Origin: JAPPLB01 sp965204095
GTDB taxonomy: Bacteria; Acidobacteriota; Terriglobia; Bryobacterales; UBA6623
Direction: 5' to 3'
DNA length: 64,000 nt
Assembly (NCBI GenBank): GCA_965204095.1
Contig: OZ241991.1
Span: 3,844,001-3,908,000, forward strand
Shown here: piece by piece, positions 1 through 8,072 of the stretch
How the letters are laid out: every line of letters begins with the position of its first letter
Numbering within the stretch: position 1 is the stretch's first letter
The notes under the pieces: generated by a model
Told to the model about the DNA's origin: nothing
Database searches by the model: none
What the model saw: the letters and a program-made list of their open reading frames with translations, nothing else
Translations under genes and position numbers: made by a program

Positions 1-133
1 ACACCCGCCTGGCGGGCATGCGAAGCCCTTTTTCGGATGCTTTCAATGACCTCGTTTTCGACCATCCCGGCAGAGTATGACTGGAAGTTCCCAAAGATTC
101 AGGGAACGCAACCATTCCGGGGCTGTAGCCGTC

Positions 134-162
134 TTGACAGATATCCGGAAACTTGCTAGCTT
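134..162 (+). promoter_or_regulatory. Candidate sigma70 promoter upstream of the M23 peptidase gene
   Basis: TTGACA at 134-139 is followed after 17 nt by TAGCTT at 157-162. The -35 is perfect, but the -10 matches the consensus at only three positions. It would give a leader of about 90 nt before the GTG at 256. Bases 1-133 show no other recognisable feature. Confidence 0.35.
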
Positions 163-255
163 GCAGGGTAATCCCTGGCCCAGGATCAAGTCGGCGGTTT
201 CTCCCACGGGGATCGTTGGTAATCGTCACCCGCAAGGCTGCAAGGCTGGTAGCCA

Positions 256-1167
256 GTGTCAAGCACAAACACCCCAAAACGCTCCCGAAAGCATTATCTC
301 ATTGTTGTCGTGGCGCATTCCGTCCACGGCCGCATTCGGCGTATCCACATTCCTCACTACGCGATCCACATTGTTCTGAGCTTCGCCCTGTTCGGGGCGA
401 TCGTAGGCCTGGGGCTGGCGGGCAGCTATGCCCGCATGCTCTGGAAGGCCACGGCCTACAACGAACTGCGCGACGAAAAAGAAGCCCTGCAACGCCACAA
501 CGCGGAACTGCAGAAGACGGTCGACGAGCGGAACTCACAGATCGCTTCGCTCGGAGAGTTAGCGAATGAAGTGTCGATTGCGTTCGGCATCAAGCGCCCC
601 GAGGCGTCCGGGACATCGACGCCGGCGGAACCGTCCGCCAAGCGCGGCTACAAGGATTTCGTCAGTCAATATGGTTTCCTGCAGCAAGTCCGCTTGTCGC
701 CGACCGGCAGCAAGCCGCTGTGGTATTGGCTCGAGAACACCACGCCTTCGGTTTGGCCGGTACAAGGCAGGCTGAGCTCTTCATTCGGCACCCGCCGCGA
801 CCCGTTCAGCGGAGAGGGCGCCTTCCACCCCGGCGTAGACATTCGTTCGCGCTACGGCTCCCCTGTCGTCGCCGCTGCCGACGGCATGGTCACCGAGAGT
901 GGTTGGGCAGGCCAGTACGGCAAGCAAGTCGTTCTCAGTCACGGGCGGAACTCTCTTTCGACGCATTACGCCCATCTCTCCGAATTCTTCGTGCGGGCCG
1001 GAGAAATCGTCCGCCGGGGACAAGTGATCGGCCGGACCGGCGCTACCGGAAGGACCACATCGCCGCATCTGCATTACGAAGTTCGCTTCAAGAACACCCC
1101 GGTCAATCCTTACCGCTATCTGCAGAAGAGCAATCTTCGCAGCATCTCCTTCCAGTTCGCCGACTAG
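256..1167 (+). CDS. Membrane-anchored M23 family metalloendopeptidase
   Basis: This 303-residue protein is probably a peptidoglycan endopeptidase or an activator of cell-wall hydrolases acting in the periplasm. A basic N-terminus precedes one membrane segment (about 37-58). A coiled coil follows (about 65-105), then the LytM/M23 domain (about 168-285). Zinc ligands are visible as HPGVD (H191, D195) and HLH (H271, H273). The coiled-coil-plus-LytM layout resembles the EnvC/NlpD/MepM group; which member it matches cannot be told by eye. The start is a GTG. The stop codon TAG at 1165-1167 overlaps the first bases of the palindromic repeat that follows directly. Confidence 0.88.
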   Translation: MSSTNTPKRSRKHYLIVVVAHSVHGRIRRIHIPHYAIHIVLSFALFGAIVGLGLAGSYARMLWKATAYNELRDEKEALQRHNAELQKTVDERNSQIASLGELANEVSIAFGIKRPEASGTSTPAEPSAKRGYKDFVSQYGFLQQVRLSPTGSKPLWYWLENTTPSVWPVQGRLSSSFGTRRDPFSGEGAFHPGVDIRSRYGSPVVAAADGMVTESGWAGQYGKQVVLSHGRNSLSTHYAHLSEFFVRAGEIVRRGQVIGRTGATGRTTSPHLHYEVRFKNTPVNPYRYLQKSNLRSISFQFAD

Positions 1168-1370
1168 CCTGCATTTCTCACCACCCGACGGTCGAAGCAC
1201 ACGATACGACCGCCAGGACTTCGTTGCGCTTGCTTGCCGTGCTCAACGTACGGTTCAAGTACGCCTGCGCGCGCCAAGCGGCTCGCGCCTTTTTCCTCCG
1301 CCCGGCTTGCGCCTAGTCCTGACGGCCCTCTCACGCACTTCGCCTCGCCGCGTGGTGAGAAATGCAGGCT
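1166..1370 (-). repeat. Palindromic element, copy 1 (full length with small insert)
   Basis: It begins AGCCTGCATTTCTCACCAC and ends with the exact inverse complement, giving 19-bp perfect ends. It lies between convergent genes and overlaps the M23 stop codon. About 20 extra bases (a CTTTTTCCTCCGCC-type stretch) sit in the right half compared with the 181-bp copies. The strand given for this family is the one on which interior mispairs are G.U. Confidence 0.9.
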
Positions 1371-1484
1371 AACGAGCGGGGGCTCGAATAACCCGGCCGG
1401 CAACACGCACGAAGCAGTTACTGCTCGCCGAGGTTCCCGGCTGCGGCGGCCGTCCCGGCAGGGTGAGTTGGTTGTCTCCCCGGT

Positions 1485-2624
1485 TCAGGGGGCAAGCCGA
1501 TCCAAGATGCCTCCAACGGCCATGACATAACGGTCCACCTCGGACTCGTCGTTATAGAGGTGGACCGCCGAGCGAACCCGCCCGTCATTGGCCCAGACGA
1601 TAATGTCCTGCGCGGCCAACGCGGCGCCGATCTCATGGGCCGCGGGATGCAGGAAAGACACAATCCCCGATTGATACGCCGGGTCCTCCGGCGTCAGCAA
1701 TTTCAGCCCCAGACCGGCGAGCCCGCTGCGCATCTTACGAACCAGGGGCGCCAGCGATTCGTCAAGATGAGCTACGCCGACCTCCAACAGATACTGCAAG
1801 CTGGCGCGTAACGCATAGATGGACGAGAAGTTCGGCATTCCGGAGACGAACCGCGCCACGCCCTCCTTGTATACAAAACGCTCGAAACGGTCCGGGGTGA
1901 AAATGTTCGGTACGCCATACCACCCGGCCGTCGCGGGCGACAGGCGTTCCAACAACTGCGGCGAGCAATACGTGATCCCCAATCCGTGCGGCGTGAAAAG
2001 CCACTTGTAAGAACTCGCGACGAGAAAATCGACATTCTCGACGCCGACCGGCACACGACCCAGCGCCTGCGTCGCATCCACCGCGAAAACCGCACCGGCT
2101 CGGTGGACTTCGTCGCCGAGTTCCTTCAGATAAGGGAGCTGCGTGCCCGACTTGTAGCTCACCTGGCTCACCGAGACCAGCTTCGTGCACGGAGTGATGC
2201 GAGAGGTAATGTCTTCCCGGCGGATCATTCCGCCGTCCGCTTCGACGACGACCAATCGCACGCCGCGTTCCTTGAGGCGGAGCCACGTGATCACGTTCGA
2301 GGGAAACTCCAGATCCGTAATGACGACCTCGTCGCCCTGCGACCAATCCATCGAGTTGGCGAGGAGGTTGAGTCCTTCCGTTGCGTTGGCGAGAAAGGTG
2401 ACAGAGTCCTTTGGCGCATTGAGGAACGAAGCGGCAAGCCCCACCGTCTCGGTCTCCACTTGATAGATCTTCGGCCTGTTTACGCTGCCCTTCGACTTGG
2501 CGCGCGCGTACTCCAACAGCGCTTCCTGAGAGTCGGTTGAGAGCAGTCCTTCGGCAGCCGTGTTCAAGTAGGTGTATTCACGGGTCTGGGGAAACTTGTC
2601 TTTGGAGGGTATCGAGACGGTCAT
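1485..2624 (-). CDS. PLP-dependent aminotransferase class V (cysteine desulfurase-like)
   Basis: The 379-residue protein has the fold type I layout of the SufS/NifS and isopenicillin-N-epimerase-like group. The cofactor lysine is in SSYKWLF (K207). The PLP-ring aspartate is in DATQALG (D183, Q186). An N-terminal YLNTAAEG matches the substrate-side motif of this group. I see no SufS-type cysteine loop near the C-terminus, so the substrate is uncertain and sulfur transfer should not be assumed. The gene stands alone. Its 3' end faces the M23 gene across repeat copy 1 and its 5' side opens onto the repeat block. Confidence 0.8.
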   Translation of the reverse strand: MTVSIPSKDKFPQTREYTYLNTAAEGLLSTDSQEALLEYARAKSKGSVNRPKIYQVETETVGLAASFLNAPKDSVTFLANATEGLNLLANSMDWSQGDEVVITDLEFPSNVITWLRLKERGVRLVVVEADGGMIRREDITSRITPCTKLVSVSQVSYKSGTQLPYLKELGDEVHRAGAVFAVDATQALGRVPVGVENVDFLVASSYKWLFTPHGLGITYCSPQLLERLSPATAGWYGVPNIFTPDRFERFVYKEGVARFVSGMPNFSSIYALRASLQYLLEVGVAHLDESLAPLVRKMRSGLAGLGLKLLTPEDPAYQSGIVSFLHPAAHEIGAALAAQDIIVWANDGRVRSAVHLYNDESEVDRYVMAVGGILDRLAP

Positions 2625-2665
2625 TGTGAACTCCCTATGATGACACCACAGCCGTTTCGAGCCCT

Positions 2666-2828
2666 AGCCTGCATGTCTCGCCACATGACGGCCAGAGCAC
2701 GCGATACGGCCGCCAGGACTTCGCTTTTCCTTCGCAACGCTTGCTTGCCGTGCTCGACGTACTGTTCAAGCACGCCTGTCTGTAGCAGACAGGCAGTTCG
2801 CCTCACTACTTGGCGAGACATGCAGGCT
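2666..2828 (-). repeat. Palindromic element, copy 2 (covarying ends)
   Basis: The ends read AGCCTGCATGTCTCGCCA and its perfect complement. Compared with other copies both arms changed together (TTT/AAA to TGT/ACA and CAC/GTG to CGC/GCG), so pairing is kept. The right interior is replaced by a small hairpin, CCTGTCTGTAGCAGACAGG. Confidence 0.88.
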
Positions 2829-3032
2829 GGAACGTTCCCCTTTCTCAGCATGGGTTCATTTTGTGTTCGCGGCAGCGGAAGCTGCCCGGCGGGCGACGCT
2901 CGTCGCAAGGCCGACCGAGAACGGCTGACGGGGCAAGGACACTGTCTCACCCCCCACTCCCCCCCGCGCATGCCGCGCGATAGCCGCCCCACGGCGCGCA
3001 GGAAAGCAGTGACCGGGCGGCGCGGGGACACC

Positions 3033-3213
3033 AGCCTGCATGTCTCACCACCCGACGGCCGAAGCACGCGATACGACCGCCAGGACTTCGTTGCGCTTGC
3101 TTGCCGTGCTCAACGTACTGTTCAAGTACGCCTGCGCGCGCCAAGCGGCGCGCGCCTCGTCCTGACGGCCCTCTCACCCACTTCGCCTCGCCGCGTGGGG
3201 AGACATGCAGGCT
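3033..3213 (-). repeat. Palindromic element, copy 3 (empty site known in partner arm)
   Basis: Full 181-bp form with AGCCTGCATGTCTCACCAC at the left and ...GAGACATGCAGGCT at the right. The equivalent position of the inverted partner arm (near 43327-43331) lacks it. Removing exactly this element joins the flanks into a sequence matching the partner apart from two bases at the joint. Confidence 0.9.
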
Positions 3214-3236
3214 AGCTCCGAACAATATTTTCATCT

Positions 3237-3281
3237 GAACAATGGCGAACAATAGTGAACAATGGTGAACAACGGTGAACC
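3237..3281 (+). repeat. 10-bp degenerate tandem array (GAACAATGGT)
   Basis: Four 10-bp units (GAACAATGGC, GAACAATAGT, GAACAATGGT, GAACAACGGT) are followed by GAACC. The partner arm carries one unit fewer, so the count has changed since duplication. Confidence 0.8.
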
Positions 3282-3364
3282 GGGAAACAGTGACTTGCCG
3301 GCGGGCGCAGTGGTCCGGACGGCGGTTTCCGGTGGCGCCACCCTGGCGCACCCACGGAGAAAAG

Positions 3365-3398
3365 CCGTGATTCGTGTTTCGTGACTCGTGTTTCGTGA
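3365..3398 (-). repeat. 7-bp tandem array a
   Basis: Degenerate 7-mers of the CGTGTTT/CGTGACT type, bounded by GCCGTGATTCG on the left and CGTGAAAACC on the right. On the other strand the array reads GGTTTTCACGAAACACGAGT onward. Confidence 0.8.
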
Positions 3399-3571
3399 AA
3401 ACCTTGGAATTCGCGCCGGCTTGCGCCGCGCACCAGGAAAGACCTTGGTTCATGATTCGTTTGCTCAACCGTGCAGCCGGGCTGTCGCGGAGCGGCGCGC
3501 GGGACACGTCCAGGGCCGCGAGATCTACGGCCGTATTGCGAGGCCACCACGGCTTGCGACTTTTTTTTAGC

Positions 3572-3611
3572 GGGAAATAGTGGGAAATGCCGGGAAATCG
3601 TGGGCAACAGC
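3572..3611 (+). repeat. 10-bp degenerate tandem array (GGGAAATAGT)
   Basis: Four units: GGGAAATAGT, GGGAAATGCC, GGGAAATCGT, GGGCAACAGC. The same array lies inverted at about 42946-42984. Confidence 0.75.
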
Positions 3612-3783
3612 AGGCAGGAATGGTCCTTGAACAAGGCGAGATGATGCCGGAACGACATTTCCTTCGCAGGCGCTCCCAGGCCACGGATCAAGCTCATTTC
3701 ACGAACCATGATCTTCATGCTACGCAGCCCGGGCCGGAAAAAAAAGACTGAAGGGCTTCAGTACCAACAGGTACCGTTCGAGC

Positions 3784-3890
3784 CACGTGTTTCGTGAAAA
3801 ACACAAAGGCCTTGAGTCGTGTTTCGTGCCTCGTGATTCGTGAAGAACATAAAGGCCGTGACTCGTGTCTCGTGATTTGTGTTTCGTAAA
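3784..3890 (-). repeat. 7-bp tandem arrays b (two blocks)
   Basis: Two consecutive arrays of CGTGATT/CGTGTTT-type 7-mers, separated by AAAGGCC. The inverted partner is 42661-42770. Confidence 0.78.
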
Positions 3891-4049
3891 GACCTTACAA
3901 TCAGTGGTTTGCGGCTGGTGAACGCCTGGGAAGCCCTGATTCGCGACCCGCACGGACTGCGCCTCGCCGACTTCCTGTGCTCAGGCCTAGCAGGCCGGGG
4001 CAGAAAAAACAAGACTGAAGGGCTTCAGTACCCCATGCACCAAAAAAGC

Positions 4050-4080
4050 CGTGTTTCGTGTCTCGTGTCTCGTGAAAACC
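4050..4080 (-). repeat. 7-bp tandem array c
   Basis: AAAGCCGTGTTTCGTG through CGTGAAAACC, with the same border sequences as the other arrays. The partner is 42481-42510. Confidence 0.75.
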
Positions 4081-4105
4081 TGTTGGCCGGGCCTGGGGCG
4101 GCTCT

Positions 4106-4193
4106 AGCCTGCATTGCTCACCACCCGACAGCCGAAGCACGCGAAAAAAAGGCCGTGATTCGTGTCTCGTGTTTCGTGTTTCGCGAAAACCTC
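4106..4193 (-). repeat. Palindromic element, copy 4 (truncated) joined to 7-bp array d
   Basis: The left 38 bases of the element (AGCCTGCATTGCTCACCAC to GAAGCACGCGA) run directly into an array beginning AAAAAAAGGCCGTGATTCG (4151-4193). The same joint after GAAGCACGCGA is seen in copies 7 and 15. The partner arm lacks this part and has CTACCAGG at the equivalent place. Confidence 0.8.
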
Positions 4194-4424
4194 AGGCAGG
4201 AGGCTTGGTTTGCTCCAGAAGAAATGTTTGACGGCCGCTGAACCGTAAGGTACGCCTGCGCGCGCCTTTTCCATCCGCCCGTCTTGCGCCTGATGTGAAA
4301 ACCCATGATCCTCGCCGCGGATAGGTCGAAACGAGGCCGGTGCGACGGTACGGAAGAGGTAGGACGAAAGGCACGACATGGGTTTTTAGCCGTGATTGAT
4401 CCGCACTTGGGCGGGGGCCGGACT

Positions 4425-4609
4425 AGCCTGCATTTCTCACCACCCGACGGTCGAAACACACGATACGACCGCCAGGACTTCGTTGCGCTTGCTTGCCGTG
4501 CTCAACGTACTGTTCAAGTACGCCTGCGCGCGCCAAGCGGCTCGCGCCTCGTCCTGACGGCCCTCTCACGCACTTCGCCTCGCCACGTGGCGAGAGAGAA
4601 AAGCAGGCC
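4425..4609 (-). repeat. Palindromic element, copy 5
   Basis: Full-length copy from AGCCTGCATTTCTCACCAC. The right end is slightly decayed (GTGGCGAGAGAGAAAAGCAGGC). It ends about 43 nt before the promoter of the small gene at 4731. Confidence 0.88.
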
Positions 4610-4651
4610 AGCGCGTCCCGGCGGATGAAAAGAGAATCAGCGAAATCCGTC

Positions 4652-4680
4652 TTGCGGGGTCTGGAGACCGCGTTTATACT
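4652..4680 (+). promoter_or_regulatory. Sigma70-type promoter of the 4731 gene
   Basis: TTGCGG at 4652-4657, a 17-nt spacer and TATACT at 4675-4680. Predicted transcription start is near 4687, giving a leader of about 44 nt. This is among the best promoter matches in the window. Confidence 0.6.
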
Positions 4681-4730
4681 GGGGCTTCGGAAAAATACTC
4701 CGCAGGTGGACCTGTTCTCGAGAGATCCCG

Positions 4731-4994
4731 GTGCCCGGCGATATCACAGAATTCCACGCTCCCCAACGAGAGGCGGCCCTGTTCTACGGGATGTTTCTGC
4801 GCGGACGTTCCGCCGATTCCCTCAGGGAAGAGATTGACGTTTCGCCAAAGCTGTTCCACAAGTGGATGCGGGCCCGAGAGTACGATCCGGCGTTTCGTAA
4901 AAACCTCTTCCGGATGTACTCCTACCGCAAGCGGGTTCTTGCCATCTTCGACTTCCTGGTGACAAGCACCCGGAAGAACCACGAACCCCACTGA
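4731..4994 (+). CDS. Small conserved-looking hypothetical protein with helix-turn-helix-like character
   Basis: An 87-residue basic protein beginning at a GTG. I do not recognise a named family. The stretch from about 24 to 47 (GRSADSLREEIDVSPKLFHK) has the helix-turn-helix pattern of DNA-binding or transposase-like N-terminal domains. The C-terminus is rich in Arg/Lys/Tyr. No strong Shine-Dalgarno precedes the GTG, so the exact start is uncertain. The good promoter 50 nt upstream and the codon-like composition support a real gene. It faces the NicO gene across a short palindromic element. Confidence 0.6.
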   Translation: MPGDITEFHAPQREAALFYGMFLRGRSADSLREEIDVSPKLFHKWMRAREYDPAFRKNLFRMYSYRKRVLAIFDFLVTSTRKNHEPH

Positions 4995-5079
4995 GATCAT
5001 TCCGTCTCGACCGGACGCCGGCAACCCGAGGCGGGATTTCCATGCAAGGCTCGACCAGGTGCTACTCCATTGATTGCGT

Positions 5080-5120
5080 GGCGCGTAACGCCGCCGCGCG
5101 ACCTTCACTACGGGCTATAA
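5080..5120 (+). repeat. Decayed right end of the TTAA MITE family
   Basis: GGCGCGTAACGCCGCC followed by GCGCGACC...ACGGGCTATAA parallels the right end of the complete MITE at 31177-31444 (GGCGCGTAACGCCGCC, then GCGTGAC...ACGGGCTGTTAA). The left part is not present. Confidence 0.55.
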
Positions 5121-5188
5121 CCTGCATTTCTCACCGCCTGACGGGGGAAGCACGCGATACGACCGCCATGTGGTGAGAAATGCAGGTC
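5119..5188 (-). repeat. Palindromic element, copy 6 (70-bp internal-deletion form)
   Basis: AACCTGCATTTCTCACCGC, a short interior matching the left part of full copies (GAAGCACGCGATACGACCGC), then TGTGGTGAGAAATGCAGGTC. The final TCA is the stop codon of the NicO gene on the minus strand. The copy lies between convergent genes. Confidence 0.88.
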
Positions 5189-6140
5189 AAGGCAGCCCGG
5201 ACTCCACTGCCGTCCTGACGAGAATCACGAATCCGAGCAGTGTTACCACGACGGCGCTCCCGACGGGCAGCACTCTCAGCAGGGGTCCGTCCTTCGTCAA
5301 ACGACTGAGAGCGGGCCCTGCCAAGACCATCGCAATGCCAATGGCGATGAGCACCGCCGCGAGCCCAAGGCTGAAGGCGACCAGAACGAGCAGTCCCAAC
5401 GCAATGCGGTTGATCGTAAAGGAGATCAGAAGCACGGCCATGGCTTCCGGACATGGCACCAGGCCGCCGGAAATGCCCAAGGAGAGCAAGCTTCCGCGGC
5501 CAGCCCTCGGCGGATGGTGGTGATGCCCATTGCCGTGATCGTGTCCGTGAGAATGCTCATGTCCGCCGTGGCCATGAGAGTGGTCATGCTCGTGGTGGTG
5601 GCCATGGCCATGCGAATGAGAGTGAGGTTTGCCGAGGGGCCAATGGCGATGTTGATGTTCCTCAGCACTGTTTCCTGATCGAAACGCTTGCCAGCGGCTC
5701 CAAAAAAGCCATCCTCCGATGATCACGATCAGCAGGCCACTCATCAAGGACAACCAAACCAGTAAGCGGTCGACGAGCAAGTACTGTGACGCGTAAAGCG
5801 CAACGAGTCCGAGTGCGAATACGCCGGCGGTGTGGGTGATCGTCACGACCGTGCCCAGATAGACAGCGTCTCCGATCGTCCCCCGCGAACCGGCAAGATA
5901 TGCGGCCACCACCGCTTTGCCGTGACCCGGACTGAGAGCGTGCGCCGCGCCCGCCAGGAAGGATACGCCCAGAGCCACCACAAGGAAGCCCATCGTGGGC
6001 TCGTTGACGGTCAAAAGGGATTCCAGCCGTTCACGCAGAGCCGTCTCTCCTTCGGCAGCGGAGGATTGCTGCTGCGCCAACAAGCCGGGGCCCGCCAACA
6101 ACAGAGCCGTAAACAGGGTGATGGTGAGTCGGGCCGCCAA
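5187..6140 (-). CDS. NicO/RcnA-type nickel/cobalt exporter family protein
   Basis: A 317-residue membrane protein of the HoxN/HupN/NixA-related NicO superfamily. It has an apparent signal or first membrane helix (about 5-22) and further helices after residue 48. The metal-site motif HALSPGHGK lies at 67-75. A very histidine-rich cytoplasmic or periplasmic loop (about 162-209) precedes SGGLVPCPEA (224-233), the second family signature. RcnA-like proteins export Ni(II)/Co(II); direction and metal are inferred. The start is TTG with AGAGGA 5 nt upstream. The stop lies inside repeat copy 6. Confidence 0.85.
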   Translation of the reverse strand: MAARLTITLFTALLLAGPGLLAQQQSSAAEGETALRERLESLLTVNEPTMGFLVVALGVSFLAGAAHALSPGHGKAVVAAYLAGSRGTIGDAVYLGTVVTITHTAGVFALGLVALYASQYLLVDRLLVWLSLMSGLLIVIIGGWLFWSRWQAFRSGNSAEEHQHRHWPLGKPHSHSHGHGHHHEHDHSHGHGGHEHSHGHDHGNGHHHHPPRAGRGSLLSLGISGGLVPCPEAMAVLLISFTINRIALGLLVLVAFSLGLAAVLIAIGIAMVLAGPALSRLTKDGPLLRVLPVGSAVVVTLLGFVILVRTAVESGLP

Positions 6141-6412
6141 CGTCCTCTGATGCTAGCATTTACAGGTTTCGACTGCTCCGACGAGAAGGTACCAATGCAT
6201 CGAGAAACCTGCGTGCGAATGCGGACGGGAGCGACTCGCAGCCGGGCGCCGCGGTTCCGCCTCAGCGCCTTCCCGCCCAGCCGGCGCCATTCATTTCGGG
6301 ATCGACAGCTCCGGCGACACCACACTGTGCTTTAATGAGGTTGGATTTTGGGCGGCTTGAGCCCACCACGAGCAATACGCACCAACGCTCAGGCTGCCTG
6401 GGGAGATGAACC

Positions 6413-7171
6413 GTGCCAACTGCGGCCTTGCTCTGTTTGGTCCTGTTGCCGCCCCAGCTTGTCGACCGGACAAAGGAAGGCCCGGCCTCTCCGCCGGACC
6501 AGCGAGAGATCACGACCGAAAAAAGGGCCGACATCTACATGGCCCGCAAGATGTACCGTGAGGCCACGGAGACCTATCTGACCGCCCTCGGGGCCGAACC
6601 GCAATCCGCGCGGCTCCACAACAAGATCGGCATCGCCTATCACCAGCAACAGTATTTCGATGCGGCCAAACGCAGCTATCAACGCGCCATCCGGGCCGAC
6701 AAGAGCTTCTCGAAAGCCCTTAACAACCTCGGAGCCGTCTACCATGCCGAGCGGCGTTTCAAGAAGGCGATCAAGACCTACCGCAGATCACTGAGAATCG
6801 ATCCGAACATTGCATCCGTGCACAGCAATCTAGGCACCGCCCTTTTCAGCCGCGGCAAGTTCAAACAGGCGACCGAAGCGTTTCTCATTGCTCTTCAGCT
6901 CGACCCGAAGGTGTTCGAGCGCCGCGGGCGTGCGGGGACGCTGCTTCAGGAGCGCAGCGTCGAGGACCGGGCGAAGTACCATTACTTCATGGCCCGCGCC
7001 TACGCCGCCGCCGGGAACTATGAACGCGCCCTGTTGAACCTGAGGCGAGCCTTCGAAGACGGCTACCGCAGGCCGAGGAAAGCCCTCGAAGACCCGCTCT
7101 TCGAACCGATGCTGGATCTCCCCGAGTTCCAGGCCCTGCTCGGCATCGGTCCCCAGCAGGCCGCCCGGTAA
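6413..7171 (+). CDS. TPR-repeat protein, probably exported or periplasmic
   Basis: The 252-residue protein has a short hydrophobic N-terminus (about 3-16) and four to five tetratricopeptide repeats between about 35 and 170. Examples are ALNNLGAVYHAERRFKKAIK and SVHSNLGTALFSRGKFKQAT. A further TPR-like pair lies near the C-terminus (AKYHYFMARAYAAAGNYERA). TPR arrays mediate protein-protein binding; no enzyme domain is visible. The start is GTG with GGGGAG seven bases upstream. It is followed 36 nt later by the HEAT-repeat protein, so the two are probably co-transcribed. Confidence 0.8.
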   Translation: MPTAALLCLVLLPPQLVDRTKEGPASPPDQREITTEKRADIYMARKMYREATETYLTALGAEPQSARLHNKIGIAYHQQQYFDAAKRSYQRAIRADKSFSKALNNLGAVYHAERRFKKAIKTYRRSLRIDPNIASVHSNLGTALFSRGKFKQATEAFLIALQLDPKVFERRGRAGTLLQERSVEDRAKYHYFMARAYAAAGNYERALLNLRRAFEDGYRRPRKALEDPLFEPMLDLPEFQALLGIGPQQAAR

Positions 7172-7207
7172 TCACCGCTCGCGGCTGTCTCAACCAACAC
7201 TCCCGCA

Positions 7208-8059
7208 ATGGCCGAACTGAAGACTTCGCCCTCATCAGCTCCGTCTCGACGAGCCACTCTGATCGTCACGATCGTGGCGGCCATGTTCATCATCGTGCCG
7301 TTCCTGTTCTGGCTCGACACCTGGTTCGGGCGCGAACTGACCGACGAGGAGATCCGCGAGTACCTGGCCGACCAAGAGAAACCCCGCAAAGCGCAACACG
7401 CGCTCGTTCAGATCTCCGAACGCATGTCGGCGGGCGACCCTTCCGCGGAACAGTGGTATCCCGACATTGTCGAATTCGCCGGACACAGCCTGGCGGAGCT
7501 CCGTGTGACCGCCGCCTGGGTGATGGGACAAGGCCGCGAGAGCCAAGCCTTCCACGACACTCTCTTAACACTGCTCGACGACAACGAGCCCCTCGTGCGC
7601 CGCAACGCGGCGCTTTCGCTGGCCGGATTCGCTGACCCGACCGGGCGGCCGGTGCTGCAGTCGATGCTGCGTCCGTACACCATCACGTCGCCGCATGCGG
7701 GAAAGCTGCAGAACCGCCTCGAACCCGAAGACACCGTTTCCCAGGCCACTCTTCTCGCCCGCATTGAACAAACCGGGGCCGAAGAACCCGCCGAGATCCG
7801 CTCTCCCGTCCCCGGCGTGGTCAGAGAACGGCTTCTGAAGGATGGTTCGGACGTGACCGCCGGCGACAAGATCATGGTGCTCGATCCCGACTACGACCAC
7901 GTCTTCCAATCGCTGCGCGCATTGTTCCTGGTGGGGACCGAGGAAGACCTCGAGGACATCCGACGCTTTCTGCGTCCTCGTGAAGGCATGCCCGCGAACG
8001 TGGCTCAGCAAGCTCGGCTCACAGCCGACGAAATCCGCCGCCGCGCAGCCGGTTCTTGA
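7208..8059 (+). CDS. Membrane-anchored HEAT-repeat protein with a lipoyl/biotinyl-like domain
   Basis: A 283-residue protein with one N-terminal membrane helix (about 17-36). HEAT/armadillo-like repeats follow (about 60-160; LVRRNAALSLAGFADPTGRP is typical). Then comes a segment resembling a biotinyl/lipoyl hammerhead half-motif (SPVPGVVRERLLKDGSDVTA, about 200-219). That half-motif is common in membrane-fusion/HlyD-type proteins. No MKM lysine is present, so it is unlikely to carry a cofactor. A role as an envelope scaffold is inference. The stop TGA at 8057-8059 is part of a remnant of the palindromic repeat. Confidence 0.75.
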   Translation: MAELKTSPSSAPSRRATLIVTIVAAMFIIVPFLFWLDTWFGRELTDEEIREYLADQEKPRKAQHALVQISERMSAGDPSAEQWYPDIVEFAGHSLAELRVTAAWVMGQGRESQAFHDTLLTLLDDNEPLVRRNAALSLAGFADPTGRPVLQSMLRPYTITSPHAGKLQNRLEPEDTVSQATLLARIEQTGAEEPAEIRSPVPGVVRERLLKDGSDVTAGDKIMVLDPDYDHVFQSLRALFLVGTEEDLEDIRRFLRPREGMPANVAQQARLTADEIRRRAAGS

Positions 8060-8072
8060 GAAAAGCAGGTCA
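8057..8072. repeat. Remnant of a palindromic element end
   Basis: TGAGAAAAGCAGGTCA matches the right end of the palindromic family. It supplies the TGA stop of the HEAT gene and the TCA (stop, minus strand) of the alanine racemase gene. Confidence 0.55.

Larger units (their letters stand above)
2831..4250 (+). repeat. Long inverted duplication, arm A (partner 42361-43610)
   Basis: Read on the opposite strand, this stretch matches 42361-43610 in order: the CCCTTTCTCAGCATGGGTTC segment, a GC-rich block, a GAACAATGGT tandem array, a 7-mer array, a GGGAAATAGT tandem array, more 7-mer arrays and a GACGGCCG/AACCGT segment. Arm A additionally holds palindromic copies 3 and 4. The middle of the outer part (2870-2960) has diverged from the partner. 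Confidence 0.85.
2625..4651. other. Gene-free repeat block
   Basis: About 2 kb without a convincing gene. It is a mosaic of palindromic elements (copies 2, 3, 4 and 5), 7-bp and 10-bp degenerate tandem arrays, and one arm of a long inverted duplication. Apparent reading frames here translate the tandem arrays themselves (TKHESRNTNHG-like peptides) and are not credible proteins. Confidence 0.8.

Noticed and set aside
1166..1370. CRISPR repeats as an explanation for the palindromic family
   Set aside because: Copies are dispersed by kilobases in both orientations, there are no spacers and no cas genes.
2666..3213. tRNA or rRNA gene fragments in the repeat block
   Set aside because: No cloverleaf, T-loop (GGTTCRA) set or rRNA-like sequence could be made out.
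3212..3718. 168-codon minus-strand frame and its counterpart at 42837-43325
   Set aside because: Both translate tandem arrays. The two copies differ by a frameshift in the middle, so no protein is conserved.
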